From Channallabes apus (Eukaryota; Chordata; Actinopteri; Siluriformes; Clariidae): a stretch of 64,000 nucleotides of DNA. The notes under the pieces were generated by a model. It saw only the letters and a list, made by a program, of their open reading frames with translations. It ran no database searches and was not told the origin of the DNA. Position 1 is the stretch's first letter; each line of letters opens with the position of its first letter. The DNA is taken from NCBI GenBank assembly GCA_030522415.1, contig CM060113.1:11914065-11978064 (forward strand). Direction: 5' to 3'. A program made the translations under genes and the position numbers. Below are positions 47,993-61,430 of the stretch, piece after piece.

Positions 47993-48857
47993 CAATAAAA
48001 ATTAGTTCAGAGAAAGCATGCGATAGTCTATAATAAGAAGAATAAGAAGAAGAATTTACTCCATGCAGAATACTCAGCAACATCTAAAGATTCAGTATAT
48101 GACCTACAAATGAACCCTTTACAGCTAAGTCAATCCAGGCTTAAATGTGCTGACTCTAAGCTAAGTAAGTAACTACTGTATGTAAGCAACATTTATGGTC
48201 CCAAAGAATAAATGCATCCTGTCCTAATGGAGGGTCACTTCATCACATTTCCATTCTGTCTGTTAACAGAAATAGTCAACATTATTCCAGCTTGGAACAA
48301 AACATCTAGTGCATCTTCAGAGCATGCAAACAGCATCTGGAAACAGAGCATAATGGACTGCAGGAAGCCTGGGTGAATGTTTTCCATGATCAGAACATGT
48401 GGGTCCATTGAGGAGATCCTGAACAGATGGTTGCCAGATCACAACCCTCTGTATCTGCTGCTATAAGAGTTAGAGCCTAGAAACCGTAGCTTATTATCAG
48501 TGAAATGTCACAAATAAAAAATACAAAAAAAAGATTTAAAAAAATATATTTGGCAAAAAAAAATTTGTTGGAACATAAAATTAGTAATAGAACACATCGA
48601 GATGCTTTTTGGAATTCTTTTGTTGTCTGTTTGTGCACCCATCACATGAAAACTACTGAACGATTTGAATGGGGTTTTCACAAGTGTCTTTGGCCGAGCT
48701 TGAGGTTACATATAGGCAAAATAAATATATGCTAATTTGACATTTACATGGAAAACGCCCATACATATACAGTATCATATATCATATATATCGCGGACAC
48801 ATCTAGTATATACAGTATACAATAAAGTAAAAGAAAAATGATAAATGGTAAAAAATA
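47993..48857. other. Sequence without recognised gene
   Basis: The stretch 48600-48840 (catgaaaactactgaacga to catatatcgcggacacat) has the feel of a transposon end, but no partner was found. Confidence 0.35.
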
Positions 48858-48889
48858 AAAGTTATTTTACAAATATCTGAAAAATAAGG

Positions 48890-49165
48890 GCATGCATTTG
48901 TATTCAGCCCTGAGTCAATACTTTGTAGAACCACCTTTCGCTGCAATTACAGTACAGCCGCAATTCTTTTGGCGTAGGTTTCTACCAGCTTTGTACATTT
49001 AAAGAGTGAAATTCTTCTTTGTAAAATAGCTCCAGCTCAGTCAGATTGGATGGAGAGCATCTGTGAACAGCAATTTTCAAGTCCTGCCACAGATTCTCAA
49101 TTGTTTTAGTTCTGGACTTTGACTGGGCCATTCTAACACATGAATATGCTTTGATCTATACCATT
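48890..49165 (-). pseudogene. Tc1-like transposase C-terminal remnant
   Basis: The minus strand corresponds to the end of a Tc1-like transposase common in fish (S-K-V-Q, E-S-V-A, K-C-T-K-L-V-E-T-Y-A-K-R fragments). On the plus strand landmarks are agtcaatactttgtagaacc and cagtcagattggatggaga. The region is interrupted by small deletions and stops, and the catalytic core is missing. Confidence 0.75.
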
Positions 49166-50403
49166 CCATTGTGGCTAAATTTTTTTGGGTCCCTCTGTGA
49201 ATACTGCGCCTCAAATACAAAGAGGAAATGTGGTGTAATAGGCTGTTGGGAAACTAGATTAAATGATTTGATAGAAAAATACCATTTTGGACAGCAGGAA
49301 GCTCAAAGGTACAACTGATATGCCCACTGCCATCAAGCAAGGTGGAAACAAATTGACTTACACACAATCAAATTAGCAATACACCCATGATATAAGAGCA
49401 GATTAGATTTGTGTGTAAATAGTTATAGAATCCACCGAGGTCTATACGCATTGGGCTATTCAGTTATCCTGTAACTTCAGTCCAGGTTAGAAGAAAATCT
49501 GATGAAATTCAGGTCTAGCAAAGCGGAACTGTCTGATGCTATTGAGATAAAAGAATTTAAATTATATATTTAATCTGAGCCATGGCCTGGAAAAGGTTCT
49601 TTTCATGGTAAATGATAAATGTATATGGTCCACGTCTACCTCGGGCAACCTCTGGCTGTAAAACCCATGTATGGAGGGGAAACTAATATGAGTTTACTAA
49701 TATAATGTTGCTGTGCTTTTATTCTATCTAACACAATTGTATTAGTGTAGTGTGAGGATTGTGGTTTCCAGAGCAAACACCCCAAGGGCGTCTATCAATT
49801 TGTAATGACCCTGTGGTACAGTATAGCAGGCGATGAACAACACATAAGAACCATATCGTTCTTGTACAAATCTGTTTTAGGTTGATCTGAGTTAAGTCAA
49901 ATGTGTCGCTATGGTATCCCTTATTACGTCCTGAGCTGACGTTTCTGTCTGTGTGTTTTTTTTTCAAGGTGTCCTCCTCCTGTGTTTACACAGGTTTCCT
50001 CAAGATTCTCTAGTTTCCTCCTATTCTCCATAAACATACATGCAGGCATGTTTGCTATTTTCCTGTAGATGTGAATAAGAGGACAGGAAGTCCATCAGCC
50101 AAGCCTCAATTATGCCCATGAGGGGAAAAAACTGCCCGTTTGCTCTGATCTCACAGAAAACTTACAGTTACAATAATCTTACAGTTATTTCATGTAACAT
50201 ACAGTACTTTGATACCTATAACTATTAATATATCTAATCAAAATTTGTTCATGTACTATATGATTAATTATTATTCTTCGTTTATGAATGCCTTATTTAA
50301 AATACAGAATATTTTAGTTTTGAACCTGCTTGAACCTGACTTCACTGGTTACAGTCAGATCCATTAATTTTTCGAAGGACACTATTTTAGTATTTATTTC
50401 CTT
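49166..50403. other. Unique sequence with a faint SINE remnant
   Basis: A faint SINE middle segment is seen at 49985-50090 (ggtttcctcaagattctcta). Otherwise nothing recognised. Confidence 0.4.
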
Positions 50404-51764
50404 TGTACACCAACAAAATGGATTTGAAATGAAGTACTGAAAATGTGATTGAAATGTAGACTTTCAGCTTTAATTGAAAGCATTTAACAAAAATGATTAT
50501 TGCATTCATTCTTTAATAATAACAGTCACGTCCTTCCATTTTCTCAGGTTCAAAAGTAATTAAACAATTGAATCATAAACAGTTCTAGTTTGTTTCATAG
50601 TTATTTCATGACAAATTAAGGATAAAAAAGTCTGGCATTGATCCCAAGTGTTGAATTTGTATTTTGAAGATGTTCACAGGAACTCTCTATATGCAGCCCA
50701 AAGAAATGTTGAGCCATTGAAGTAGGCCATCATTAATTAAAAAAAAAAAAAGCAGACTTGTCAGAGACTTTAGGAGTGAACAAATTATTAATTTGGTATA
50801 TTTTTAAGTTTTAAGAAGAACAAATGACCTGGTGAGCTTAGCACCATTAAAATGTTCATAGGAACTCTCAATATGCAACCCAAAGAAGTGTCGATGCCAG
50901 TGAAGTAGGCCATTATTAGTTTGAAACAAAAAAAAAACAGACTTGTCAGAAACTTTAGGAGTGAACAAATTATTAATTTGGTATATTTTAAAAAAAGAAG
51001 AAATGACCTGGTGAGCTTAGCACCATTAAAATTCATGGAAGACAACAAAAGTGGATAACAGAATTCTTGAAGAAAAACCCCTTCACAACATCAGGCCAAG
51101 GCAACAATATACCAACCTATTCCAGTGTGTTCTTCACTTGGCCTGATGTGCGGAAGGGGTTTGTCCTTCACCACTTCAAAAATAGAAATGTTTGATTGAC
51201 AAGATAAACTTGTACCAAAATGATTGGAAAAAACAAAGACTAATGCTTCAATGCATACCACATCATCATCAAACATGGTGAAAGTGGTGTTATGGCATGG
51301 GCATGTATGGTTGTCAACAGAACTATCTCCCTCGTGTTTATTGGTGATGGGACTGCTGATAGAAGTAGCAGGATAAATTCTGGAGTGTACAGAGCAATAC
51401 TTTCTGCTCAGATTCAGTCAAAGGTGCAAAGCAAAGGAATGTTATTAAAATGTCACAGAATGCAAAACTAAGGTACAGAGGCACAAAGAAGCACCAACTG
51501 AACACAAAGCTTATAAAGGGAACTCAGCATTTCCTGATGTTTACAGATTCCACACGTCATGTAGTCATTTATTTTAATTAATAATTCTAGTATTTATGAC
51601 TCCTTGGTTGTCCAATTAATTTGAAACCTTAAATTGCAAAAGTTGTAATTTGTAAAAGTTTTAAGCAACATTTTTGCTAAATGCCTTAAATTAAAGCTGA
51701 AAATCTACACTTCAATCTAATCTTGATAGCCTTATATCAAATACACTTTGTTGGTGTATGTACA
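50404..51764 (+). mobile_element. Decayed Tc1-like element
   Basis: The inverted repeats lie at about 50404-50640 and 51560-51764. They share gtacaccaacaaa, ctttcagctttaattg and a block around aattaaacaattgaatc, each matched inverted at the other end. Between them is a broken transposase with an internal duplication. The outermost bases are not clear. Confidence 0.82.
50670..51445 (+). pseudogene. Tc1-like transposase, broken, with duplicated N-terminal part
   Basis: A unit of about 181 bases is present twice (50670-50851 and 50853-51032). Each holds the D-L-S-E-T-L-G-V-N-K segment of the N-terminal helix-turn-helix. Then come W-I-T-E-F-L-K-K-N-P-F-T-T-S-G-Q (around 51050-51097) and, near 51270-51430, V-M-A-W-A-C-M, L-V-F-I-G-D-G-T-A-D and Y-R-A-I-L-S-A-Q. 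The last blocks belong to the catalytic domain. A small inverted duplication lies at 51073-51164. Many stops and frameshifts. Confidence 0.8.
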
Positions 51765-54437
51765 GTATAGATGTCTACCTCAGGTTCCCTCTGCAGAGCT
51801 CAAATCGATCAGCCAAATGTCAACAAGGCACTTTGACACACGTCAGCATGACATGTTTTCTTCTTGTTTTCTGTCTTGCCCTTTCTCTCTCATTTGCCCT
51901 GTGATTCTCTCCCCATCTTTCGACTAAATATTATGCAGCTGCTTTAGTTCTCTGCGATGACCCTTCATGCTTTTGGCCATCTTCCACTACAGTGCTGAGA
52001 AATGTCAGGTAGCTGCACTGACCTAGAAGCTCTAATGAAGCCTTTTCCATGTGTTTGATGTCGTCTCACTGCTGGAGTGCTGGCATTCTATTTCTGTCAG
52101 CAGGTCTCAGAAAACTCTGATTACACTGATTTCAAAGCTCCCAAAGATCCACCCTCTAACGAGGTGTAGCTCTGAGCTGGAATCAATGTTTGGCCAGTCT
52201 ACAGCAAATGCCATCTAGTCCTTTCAACAACTGATTATAAGAATGCCATGCCATTACTATGACTCTACAGTATGAATGAATCATACCTCTATGGACTGAA
52301 TCAAGATCACGCCATGATTAAACCCTGTAGTGAAATGAGACTGTAATATGTAAGAATTAACATATGGTGGACTCTTTTGTTAGAAGAAAAAAATCTTAAA
52401 AAAATACCACAATGGTGTCATATTCAGGTGTGACAAATTTAGATATTTTTCCATAACAACACAGTCTGTTGTTCTTCTTGTACAACTGTGATTTATCGGT
52501 TCATTAAAAATGTATGCAATAAACCATTATGCTTTTACTGTTTTTTAATAGATTTACTAGAAAATCTGTGAAGCAAGTTAAGTCAGGTTATCACATGCCA
52601 TAGCAACTGGGCTTTTTACATACTCACTTTTTTTTTTTTTACTTTTACCCTTTAGCAGGCAATTCAACAGCATTTAATATGATATAGATTTCAAATATGG
52701 TCTGGATTTCATATGTGTATCTTGGACATTTGGACATTTTGGATGATCCTGTTGACATTCACTCTACTTGCACTGCTTCTTTATTTATAAATTAGTAATA
52801 TATTACGGAGACTTCCTTCAGGAATTGTCATTATAATTAAGACTATTTTCACACCATAATGTGCAAACAATATTTCTGCAGTGAACCCCTGACAGCATCT
52901 ATAATGCAGCTCCACCTAAGGCAATGTTATTTTATTTAGTCCACATCCCATCATGGGACCATTATCCTAAGTCCTTTAATCTGTTGTGTAAAATATGATG
53001 ACCCAGGCTAGCACCGTTGTTCCTATCACAGTATCTCTGGTCATAAAACAGCATGAGGCCATTCTCTGAGTTGTCCAACTCTATGAATTTCATACTTAGT
53101 TCCAAGACTCAAGAGACCTTCAGATCTTGAGAACTGCCAAAGTATGGCTCCAGCTTCTTAGAGACTAATCATCATCATGTTCTCTTCTCCTACTTTTTTT
53201 GACACACCATAGGCCTTGATTGAAACTCGGCTTTTAACGTTGGCTGAAGTTGCAGTGGTTGAGAGAAGAGTTCGGATCCAGACTGGCAGGTGAGATCTTT
53301 TAAAAATGCCTGACATCTTTTATGCCAGACAGTTTTCATTTGTGAATGATGAAAAGCCATGCAGCTGAGTAACACCTATTGGCACAGATGCTGTGCCCTG
53401 AAAGAAAAAAATATCCACCCAACCTTTTGCTTTAGGTGGCATGGTGTTTTAATAAAGAACACCAGTCTTAGAAGGCTAAAGCCCTAAAATCCACAGTTTT
53501 GCTATCCTTGAATAAACTGTCAACTGTTTATCAAAAATGTCATGACCAAAGCCATGTATGAATCATGTATAACTATCCCCACCTGTCCTGAATCTCTTGC
53601 TCCATCCAAATAAAGCTATAGAATGTATGTATGAGTTATGAAATCAGCACATGGTCGATTTTCTCTATGCTGAAAATCCATGGTAAGGAGGAAACTTGGC
53701 TGGAGTTTCAGGTGTTTATATGGATGAAGACTCTCTTACACTATAGCAGCATGGGAAATGCACACCCATTCAATTTCTCAGGGGCCTGAGATCAGTTTAG
53801 TGAGTGTGGGGAATCTGGGACAGCCTGTCAAACTCTCCAGATTGAGGATCATTTGTCCAGATTTATGCTGCTTGTCTGGGCTTCATCAGTCATCAAAAGT
53901 CAATCAGAAAGTGGCATCTGTTTAAAAAATGATCATTTTAATCCATCAACCACAGTCAAAGTAGCGGTGACAGAGCAGTATGTTATAATATTCTGTAAAG
54001 AAATAAAGCGTTTTATATTTAAAATGCATGTTATATTTATGTAGACAATAATCTATAAGGGCCTGTATTCCGATTTAAATTTAAAAAAATTGAATATTTA
54101 ACAAAGCGATGGATTTAAATGCTACTTCAACAGTACTCCGAGGTCTAAGTAGTTTAGATGGAGTTTGTCCAAAATAGATGTGTGTCTAGTTCCTCAAAAT
54201 GATGTAATTATTTTTTAAATCAAGTTCAATGTGTTGGTCTACTGTATACACTATTAAAATCTTAGTCTACACTTTATAGATAATTGTTCATAAAGTTCAT
54301 AAATAACCACTCGAAAAGCCACTTAAGCCGCTGTATTAACCCATCTTTAATTATGAAAACTTTCCCCATAGGAATATTGACATGAGTTTCAGACTTAAGA
54401 CACAGAATCAGAATTCAGACCTAGATGTATATTTAAA
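51765..54437. other. Low-repeat unique sequence, no gene seen
   Basis: From 51790 to 52340 the composition is balanced and repeat-free, so it is a weak candidate for conserved non-coding DNA. Open frames up to 62 codons have no motif. Confidence 0.35.
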
Positions 54438-54955
54438 TTTTCAATTCAGCTCTATCTAATGTTTATTTGTAAAGTGCTTTTCACAATGAACCATGTCATA
54501 AAGAAGCTTTACAAAACCATCCACAATTGGGTGATCCCAGATAGCATGACCATAAATAAATCCCTACTAGGCTAGTTGGCGTTCCCAAATTGCCCGTAGT
54601 GTGTGGATACGCAAATGAATGTTGACCTGAGGTCCTACCACAGTCACAAAATGAGAACAAATCCAATGGTAATCACCATTGGCCTCCACAGTCCCCAGTT
54701 GGACTCCAAAGGTTCCTAGATGGATGGCAGGGATGGAAATTTGAAGTTACCTAGTGTTTGGTGATGGAGACCTGGGTACAAAACTGTTAATAGGTCAGGT
54801 TACCTTTGTTTTCTCGATTCCTCAGGGATGTTCCCAACTGTTTTTGACTGATGATACTTCTAGTTAGTAACCTTGAAATCCAGTGTAATTATACATCAAA
54901 TGATGGAAACTTTTTAAGTCACTCTGGATAAGAGCATCTAAATTTAAATGTAATT
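54438..54955 (+). repeat. Mosaic of decayed repeats
   Basis: A piece tttatttgtaaagtgctttt typical of a widespread fish repeat (54460-54545) comes first. It is followed by a SINE fragment tggcgttcccaaattgcccg (54577-54605) and, at 54915-54950, the tail agtcactctggataagagca of L2-related elements. Confidence 0.6.
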
Positions 54956-57240
54956 TCAATTTTAGTCCTCAAACCATTCAAGCAATTGTAGTCATAGGCT
55001 AACAAAGTGAAACTGCTTGTATCAATCCAATCCAAGCCTTTTTCATGGTTCTTAAGTAGAACTGTTCTCAATTATCACATAAATCTTCAAACAGACCATA
55101 TGGAACCATTCTCAGCAGCAGGTAGTGGTCTCCATGTGATGAGAACACTAGGATGCGTCAGACCAGTCAGAGGGTTGGGATCACTTAGTAACTAAAGAGT
55201 GTATTTGACTTGTATTTGAGCCTTACAAAAAGAAATGCATCATAAAGGCTCTACTACTTAATTAGAATGGAACTAAGCCCTTATTCTGAATGTAGAACAA
55301 GTAAATGCATGCCATTCCTCTTTTAAAGAAAGCAGTATTACTTTACATTGGCAACACTGTTTAAAAGAAAAGGAGTATGTTCATCTGTACAGGAAACCAG
55401 TTAGACAAATTGAGACAGGAATAGATTAATTAATGTGGCCTTATAAACATGGTGAATCCTATCCAAGATTAAAGAGTCCCTATACACTCCTTTCCAACAT
55501 TTTTTTCCCCCACAAAAGATTAAAAACATTGCCAGCATTAATCCTGATCTCTCTTCATTAAATAAAAACAGGGAGAACTATTGGAACTTTTGGCCTACTG
55601 CATGTTCCTTCAGGTTATAAATCAACATGCCACACACTTGAAAGAATAGAAAATTGATGAAGCCTGCAGTCTTTGGAAACAAATGAAGAGCCTGGTAAGT
55701 GTGTAATAGATGTACTTCAGTAGGTAAGACATGAATTATCATGGTTTATAAGTCAGTCCTTAGCTGTCAAGTGCAGCACTCTAGCTTGAGCTCTGAATTT
55801 GTTTCCTCCAGCAAAATTGACTATGCCCACTCATGTCAAACATCCTAATTAAACTCTTTAGTCACTTGGTAGAGGTAAGTATTTGGGACGTAACTTAGCA
55901 CAGTAAAGGACCTTCATCGTAAATCTAAGTCATCTAATAAACAGTCACTATTTTTTTGGTCACTGCGGCTAATACATATTTTATGTGCATAAATGTTTTT
56001 CTAATATGAAAAATATCTTTAGGCGCACATCATTAACAATGGAAAACAAGTGTACAGTATTTAAGGGCAAATGGTAGGTGGATTCTCAGATAATGGGCAT
56101 CATTTATCAACCCTTTATTAAAGATGTGTGTAAATATTTTTTATAGGAAAAGCCAAGCTAAAACCTCTTGCCACATTTACCCTTCGTGCTCATATACTGT
56201 AAAGATGCTAATATGTAGTGTTAAATGTCAATCAGTCATAAAAACAAGATTTATATCTAAAATGCCACAAAACAGTGAAAGATGGAACCTCCTATAAAAA
56301 TCCTCCTTTTATAGGGTCCCTAGTTTTCTTAATTTGTGAATTTTTTTAAATTCCTTTCTTTGAGTTTATTACTGTGTTCCATTCATATTGTAACTCAATT
56401 CCTTGAGTAATTAATAAAAATGAGAACTTTAAACTTGGCACAGTCTGTATGTACAGTTAGCAAATTTGTGCATAATATTTATTTTGTAAATGTTTGCTCC
56501 TGCAAATGATTTATGATTAAATTTGTTCATGTGCAAGTTGATAAATGAGGTCTAATAGTTGTATGATCTATGGTTTATTCTTCTTCTTGCTGTAATAAGA
56601 ATATTAGTGTAAAACAACATGCAAAACAAATGCCTGGTCAAAGCAAAGGGCTGAGAAAAAGGCTGGAGGAAGACACTTTCTTCCAAATTCAGATGCATGC
56701 ATTTAAATGTTATTTTTCTTAAGAATTTGCCCCCAAGCCATACCAGACGTTCCAAGGCAAGCAAAACAGTCTGGTTCTGCCAAGAGCCTTTTTCTAATGA
56801 TGATCAGAATGAAACCACTGTGGGACCCTGCTATTTGCTAATCTTTAAAATGCCTTTTGTTTAATGCCTTCAATCTTTCAAACTCGTGCTTATCTTGACA
56901 TGAGGACATGAGGTCTGCGGCACATTAATGTCAGACATTAAACATAACATAGAACTCTGTTTCACTGCTTATCCCCCTAAGCCTTGTTTTCAGCACATAA
57001 TCTAAAGGACAAAATGGAAGAAAATCCCAATGATACCACTGATGACAAAATTCATCTGTGTCCTCGAGTACCCATGCAGAACAAATAGGCATATGCATAA
57101 CATATCCAAAGCACAAAATAAGCTTAGCACAACTCTGACACCGCCAACATCTTTGGCCAGATGTTATTCTGGTTTACCCATCTGGTTTGTGATCAGGATG
57201 TTATTCTGGTTTGCCCATCTGGCTCCTGATCAGCTGAACT
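54956..57240. other. Unique AT-rich sequence
   Basis: No gene recognised. A 35-base tandem duplication containing atgttattctggttt lies at 57160-57234. Confidence 0.4.
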
Positions 57241-57720
57241 TCCTGTGATATTAGAATTGGACTCAGTGGTGCAAGAGAGGATGCTGGTAAAGATCAGCAC
57301 CAACAATCAGGTCTAATGAGCACCGAGGGTTCTCAGTGCATGGTGGCAGCCAGAGGAGGCTTGGCAGGCAGCCCACAAACCCACACCATCTGCCTCCAGC
57401 GTGTCTCACATCCTTAAATATGCTCTGAGAAATTTCCAACAGTCCTCAACCTCAACACATCCCTCACTAGTTACAAAGCACAGTCTAGGGGGATGCTGAT
57501 GGCAAAGGCAACCTGCTGCCCTCATATACGCTAATCGGATTTGTAATGATCAGTGGTAATTAGACCATAGGAAATGAGAATAAAAGCCAAAGAGTGCACC
57601 AGGGAGAAGCAATAGGGATCTTCATGTTAAATAATCATTGAACAAGATCCAGTCACAGCAGGAAGGCAGCACAGCACTAAATATACATTTAAGCTGTTCT
57701 GTAGCTTTGCAAAAAAAGAG
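57241..57720. other. Low-repeat block, candidate conserved non-coding DNA
   Basis: Balanced composition, no repeats, no homopolymers and no coding frame. It differs from the AT-rich sequence on both sides. Confidence 0.3.
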
Positions 57721-58081
57721 GGTGAAAATAAATATTTTATGATCCGCAAATCAATTCCAAGAGAAAAATGCAAGGTTCTAAAAAAAAATTCTCTATATGA
57801 AAATGAGTGAGTGAGTGATTAGCCTCATAAATATGGTAACTACTTTTTTTTTTATCCTTTCTATAGTACAACCGGGAGAACAGCTAAAGCAGTGGTCAGA
57901 CCAAAGGGAAAAATAATTCACTGCAAGGAAAAGGACATAAAATATAAACCCATGTATTTGGTGTTAGTGATCATTACTAGGAAGGAGGACCAAGTGACCT
58001 TTGACCTTGGAATTTACAATCATTGGTCTTGTTAATAGAACAGGGTACATAGAACCGATGTGTACATGTTAGGAACATTTG

Positions 58082-58160
58082 TTGATGATGATGATGATGA
58101 TGATTGTTGTTTTTATAATAATAATAATAATTATTATTATTATTATTATTATTATTATCA
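58082..58160. repeat. Compound (GAT)n-(AAT)n-(ATT)n microsatellite
   Basis: GAT units, a short T-rich spacer, then AAT turning into ATT units, which makes it partly self-complementary. Confidence 0.93.
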
Positions 58161-59002
58161 GACTTCTATGATTTTCTTGTCAGGCCTTTTGCTACCTGCA
58201 TATAAATTCTAGCTCTTTCTTTTGTAGACTGCACTGATTTATCGAAAAGACACATTTTATAGTATTGATATAAATTTTCTTTTTACATCTCATTCTGCTA
58301 CACCAGAAAGGGACACAGGGCAGGAGTTTGAGGTGTGCAAGTTACTAACAAACATGGGAATATAATACCTTAAGCAGTAGGCTTTACCTAAATAACTAGA
58401 CAATGAGATGCGCAAGGGTGATTCAGCTTAGTAAATTCCTTCGGTGCAACATATCTGCTAGTTGCAAAGCTTAAAAGTTAGCTTTTCTTTATGTTAAAGA
58501 ATGGTTTCACTACTTAGTTTGTCAATTACGCTACTGGCAGAACTTTGTGCTGCAGTTCAAATACAGTATGGTTTGTCTGAATGCAAAGTGACCAGCATCA
58601 AATTATGTAATTTTGTTCTGTGGCATAGAGTTTGATCACACCTGTACTGTACTTCTATATGCTTCTCCAGATATATTCCCCTCCTTGCAGGATCAGCAAT
58701 CCAATGTGTCCTGTATCTGCACTTTTTATCTATTGAAAACAATTGGATTTTTTAAATGTGTTGATGAGGGAGAAAGTGAATGTGTAGCCATATGAATAAT
58801 GTGCACTATGCCTTATGCAGACTACATTAATAATGTAAGAATGATAAATGATTATGTACACTACTGGGTAACAGTTGACAAGAAACATAGTTGACAATTT
58901 CCTTATTTTGAACCATAATTTCAGTGGTACTGCTTGACCTATTGACAATTCTCATTTTCATTTTCAACAGTATAACATCACATACAAACTAATAACTGAA
59001 GT
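58161..59002. other. Unique AT-rich sequence
   Basis: Nothing recognised. Confidence 0.4.
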
Positions 59003-59012
59003 AAAGTCATAA

Positions 59013-59394
59013 CGATCGGTGGCGCGGTGGTGTAGTGGTTAGCACTGTCGCCTTGCACCTCCAGGGTCTGGGTTCGATTCCCTGGCCAGGCTCGATTCCT
59101 GTCTCTGTGTGCATGGAGTTTGCATGTTCTCTCCGTGCTTAGTGGGTTTCCTCCGGGTACTCCGGTTTCCTCCCACAGTCGAAATATATGCAGATTAGGC
59201 TAATTGGCGTTCCTAAATTGCCCATAGTGTGTGATTGGGTGTGTGAGTGTGTGTATGTGTGTTTGCCCTGCGATGGATTGGCACCCTGTCCAGGGTGTAC
59301 CCCGCCTAGTGCCCGAAATCTCCTGGGATAGGCTCCAGGTCCCCCGCGACCCTGAACACATGATTAAGCGGTATAGAAAATGAATGAATGAATG
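59013..59394 (+). repeat. DANA/Mermaid-like SINE, full length and young
   Basis: A-box ggtggtgtagtggttagcac and B-box gggttcgattccc are present, with a complete body and an (AATG)n tail. A 10-base duplication aaagtcataa lies at 59003-59012 and 59395-59404. Confidence 0.95.
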
Positions 59395-59404
59395 AAAGTC
59401 ATAA

Positions 59405-59651
59405 AGAATCTGTGATTCATAACAATGGACATAACATAGTTGATGGTCCCTTAATATACTTAATGACATTTAGCAATTATAGATAAAATATATTTTTTTT
59501 AAATGTGGGAATGTTTAAACTGTAAGCCAAAGACAGAAATGTCATCATTTGACTTGGGGACAAATAATTTTTAAGTATAGGAGAGGAATCTGTTAGTTAC
59601 TTAGTTAAGAGCATTTTGACGCGCAAGAGGTAACTCCTTTTATCTGTATCA

Positions 59652-59684
<33 letters not shown>

Positions 59685-59910
59685 AGGTAAAGTAGTCATC
59701 TTTTACTTTGTGCATGTTAAAATGCTTTTATTATCACTATTAAATATAGACAAGAGTTTTCCTGTTTTTTATATGCTTGTTTTGTTTGTTTTACATTTTG
59801 ATTTCGCCAAATGTTTAATTGTTCTCATATCATTATCAGTTAAAAAAACTTTCCTGACCAAATTTCTTCCTTGATGATGGTTCACCACTATCTAAGTATC
59901 ACCTATCTAA
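59405..59910. other. Unique AT-rich sequence with (TG)n
   Basis: (TG)n lies at 59651-59679. No gene recognised. Confidence 0.4.
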
Positions 59911-59914
59911 ATCA

Positions 59915-60190
59915 TCTAAATCCAGTTGAGATGGTTTGGGATGAGTTGGACCGGAGAGTGAAGAAAAAGCAGCCATCAAGTACTCAACACCTCTAGGAAC
60001 TCCTTTAAAATTGTTGAAAAAACATTCCTACCTGACTACATCATGAGGTTGACTGAGAAAATGCCAAGAGTGTGCAAAGCTGTCATCATAGCAAAAAACT
60101 GGAAGGTTATTTAACACATTTTTGTTGACTACATAAGTCCATATTTGTTCTCATTTCAGTGTCTTCATATAAATATACAATAAAAAGAAA
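59915..60190 (+). pseudogene. Tc1-like transposase C-terminal remnant
   Basis: One frame reads N-P-V-E-M-V-W-D-E-L-D-R-R-V-K-K-K-Q-P. This includes the catalytic glutamate of the DDE triad (N-P-x-E) and the C-terminal helix. Further on R-V-C-K-A-V-I is seen in another frame. The remainder of the element is gone. Confidence 0.78.
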
Positions 60191-61430
60191 TTTATTTAAA
60201 AAGTGTGTTGAAAATTTTTCGGGGTTTTTTTTTTTTGTATATAAATGTATACTTATGTGTATAACAATAAATTCTTATCTACTTACCTATACTTAAAGGA
60301 TGACTGGCATGTTTTTGAATTTATGTTGTTTGGGCCGAGTTCAAGACCAGGAATAGTGCTGATGGTGACTGAAAACCACTAGGTCATCACCAGAAGGCAT
60401 CAGATGCCTTTGAGTCACAGGTTTCTGGGTAATTCAGAATGTGCATAGTGCTTCTAACATTACCACAAACGTATGCAATTTCCACCCTGTTTAAAACCAA
60501 TCAGCTCCAACCATTTATTCTCTAGAGCCCAACAGATGGAAGAGGGAAAAGAGCCAGAAAGGGAAACGAGCCAAAACCACACAAACAAAGCATGTTGCTG
60601 ATAACAAGATTTTACTGCAGAGCACGATCTGTATACAGTCTAGAAAGAATTTTATTAGATTATGTATTAATCCTTTGCCCAGAAGTAATAAACTGTAAAA
60701 TTAAGATGAGAATATCTCAGATCAATTCATGGAACTTTTTGTAGTATATTAGAATTGCTAAGTTTATGCTTTATCTATTTCTCCACCATCAACAGATGAC
60801 TTCACATAAACACTGGCTGTAAACAAAAAAAAAAAAAAAAAACATATCTAATCCTAGCATAGAATTTGTGATATCTGATTAAAATCCCTGTTCTCAGTTC
60901 TTCACAAACAGCCTGAGTACCACTGGAATTCTCAGAAGTGTATAACGTCTATGGATTCCAACAGTTTCTCAGCTTGTCTTTGGATCAGAGTACTGTGTTA
61001 CTATTGCAATCTGGGATTTATTTATCAGTGCTGACAGCAGTGCTTCAGGCATGGAAGTGTTTGTGAGCTCCTGTTTCCATATGCACTCTCCTTTTCAGTA
61101 TTTTAGTATAAGATGCTTAACAACTCAAACAAATCACAGAGCTCATTATTGTATGTCACTGCAATAAGGAAATAAATTGCGTTGTTAAAATGCTATACAG
61201 AAGGTGCTATATAAAAGTGTGCACAACAAAACCTTACGCAAGTGAATAGTATTCGTTGTTGTTTTTCTGAATTTAATGTATAACAGAAAAAAAAAATCTA
61301 TGTGCACCACATTTTATTTTACTCTTTGCCCTGCTTTTCTATCGAGTAAGAGGGATTTAAACTGTGCAGTATCCAGTATCCAAAGGTGCCATAAGGTTTC
61401 TCCAGGTCGTATTGAGGTGTTTGATTTGTT
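60191..61430. other. Unique AT-rich sequence
   Basis: A poly(A) run lies at 60824-60842. No gene recognised. Confidence 0.4.
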
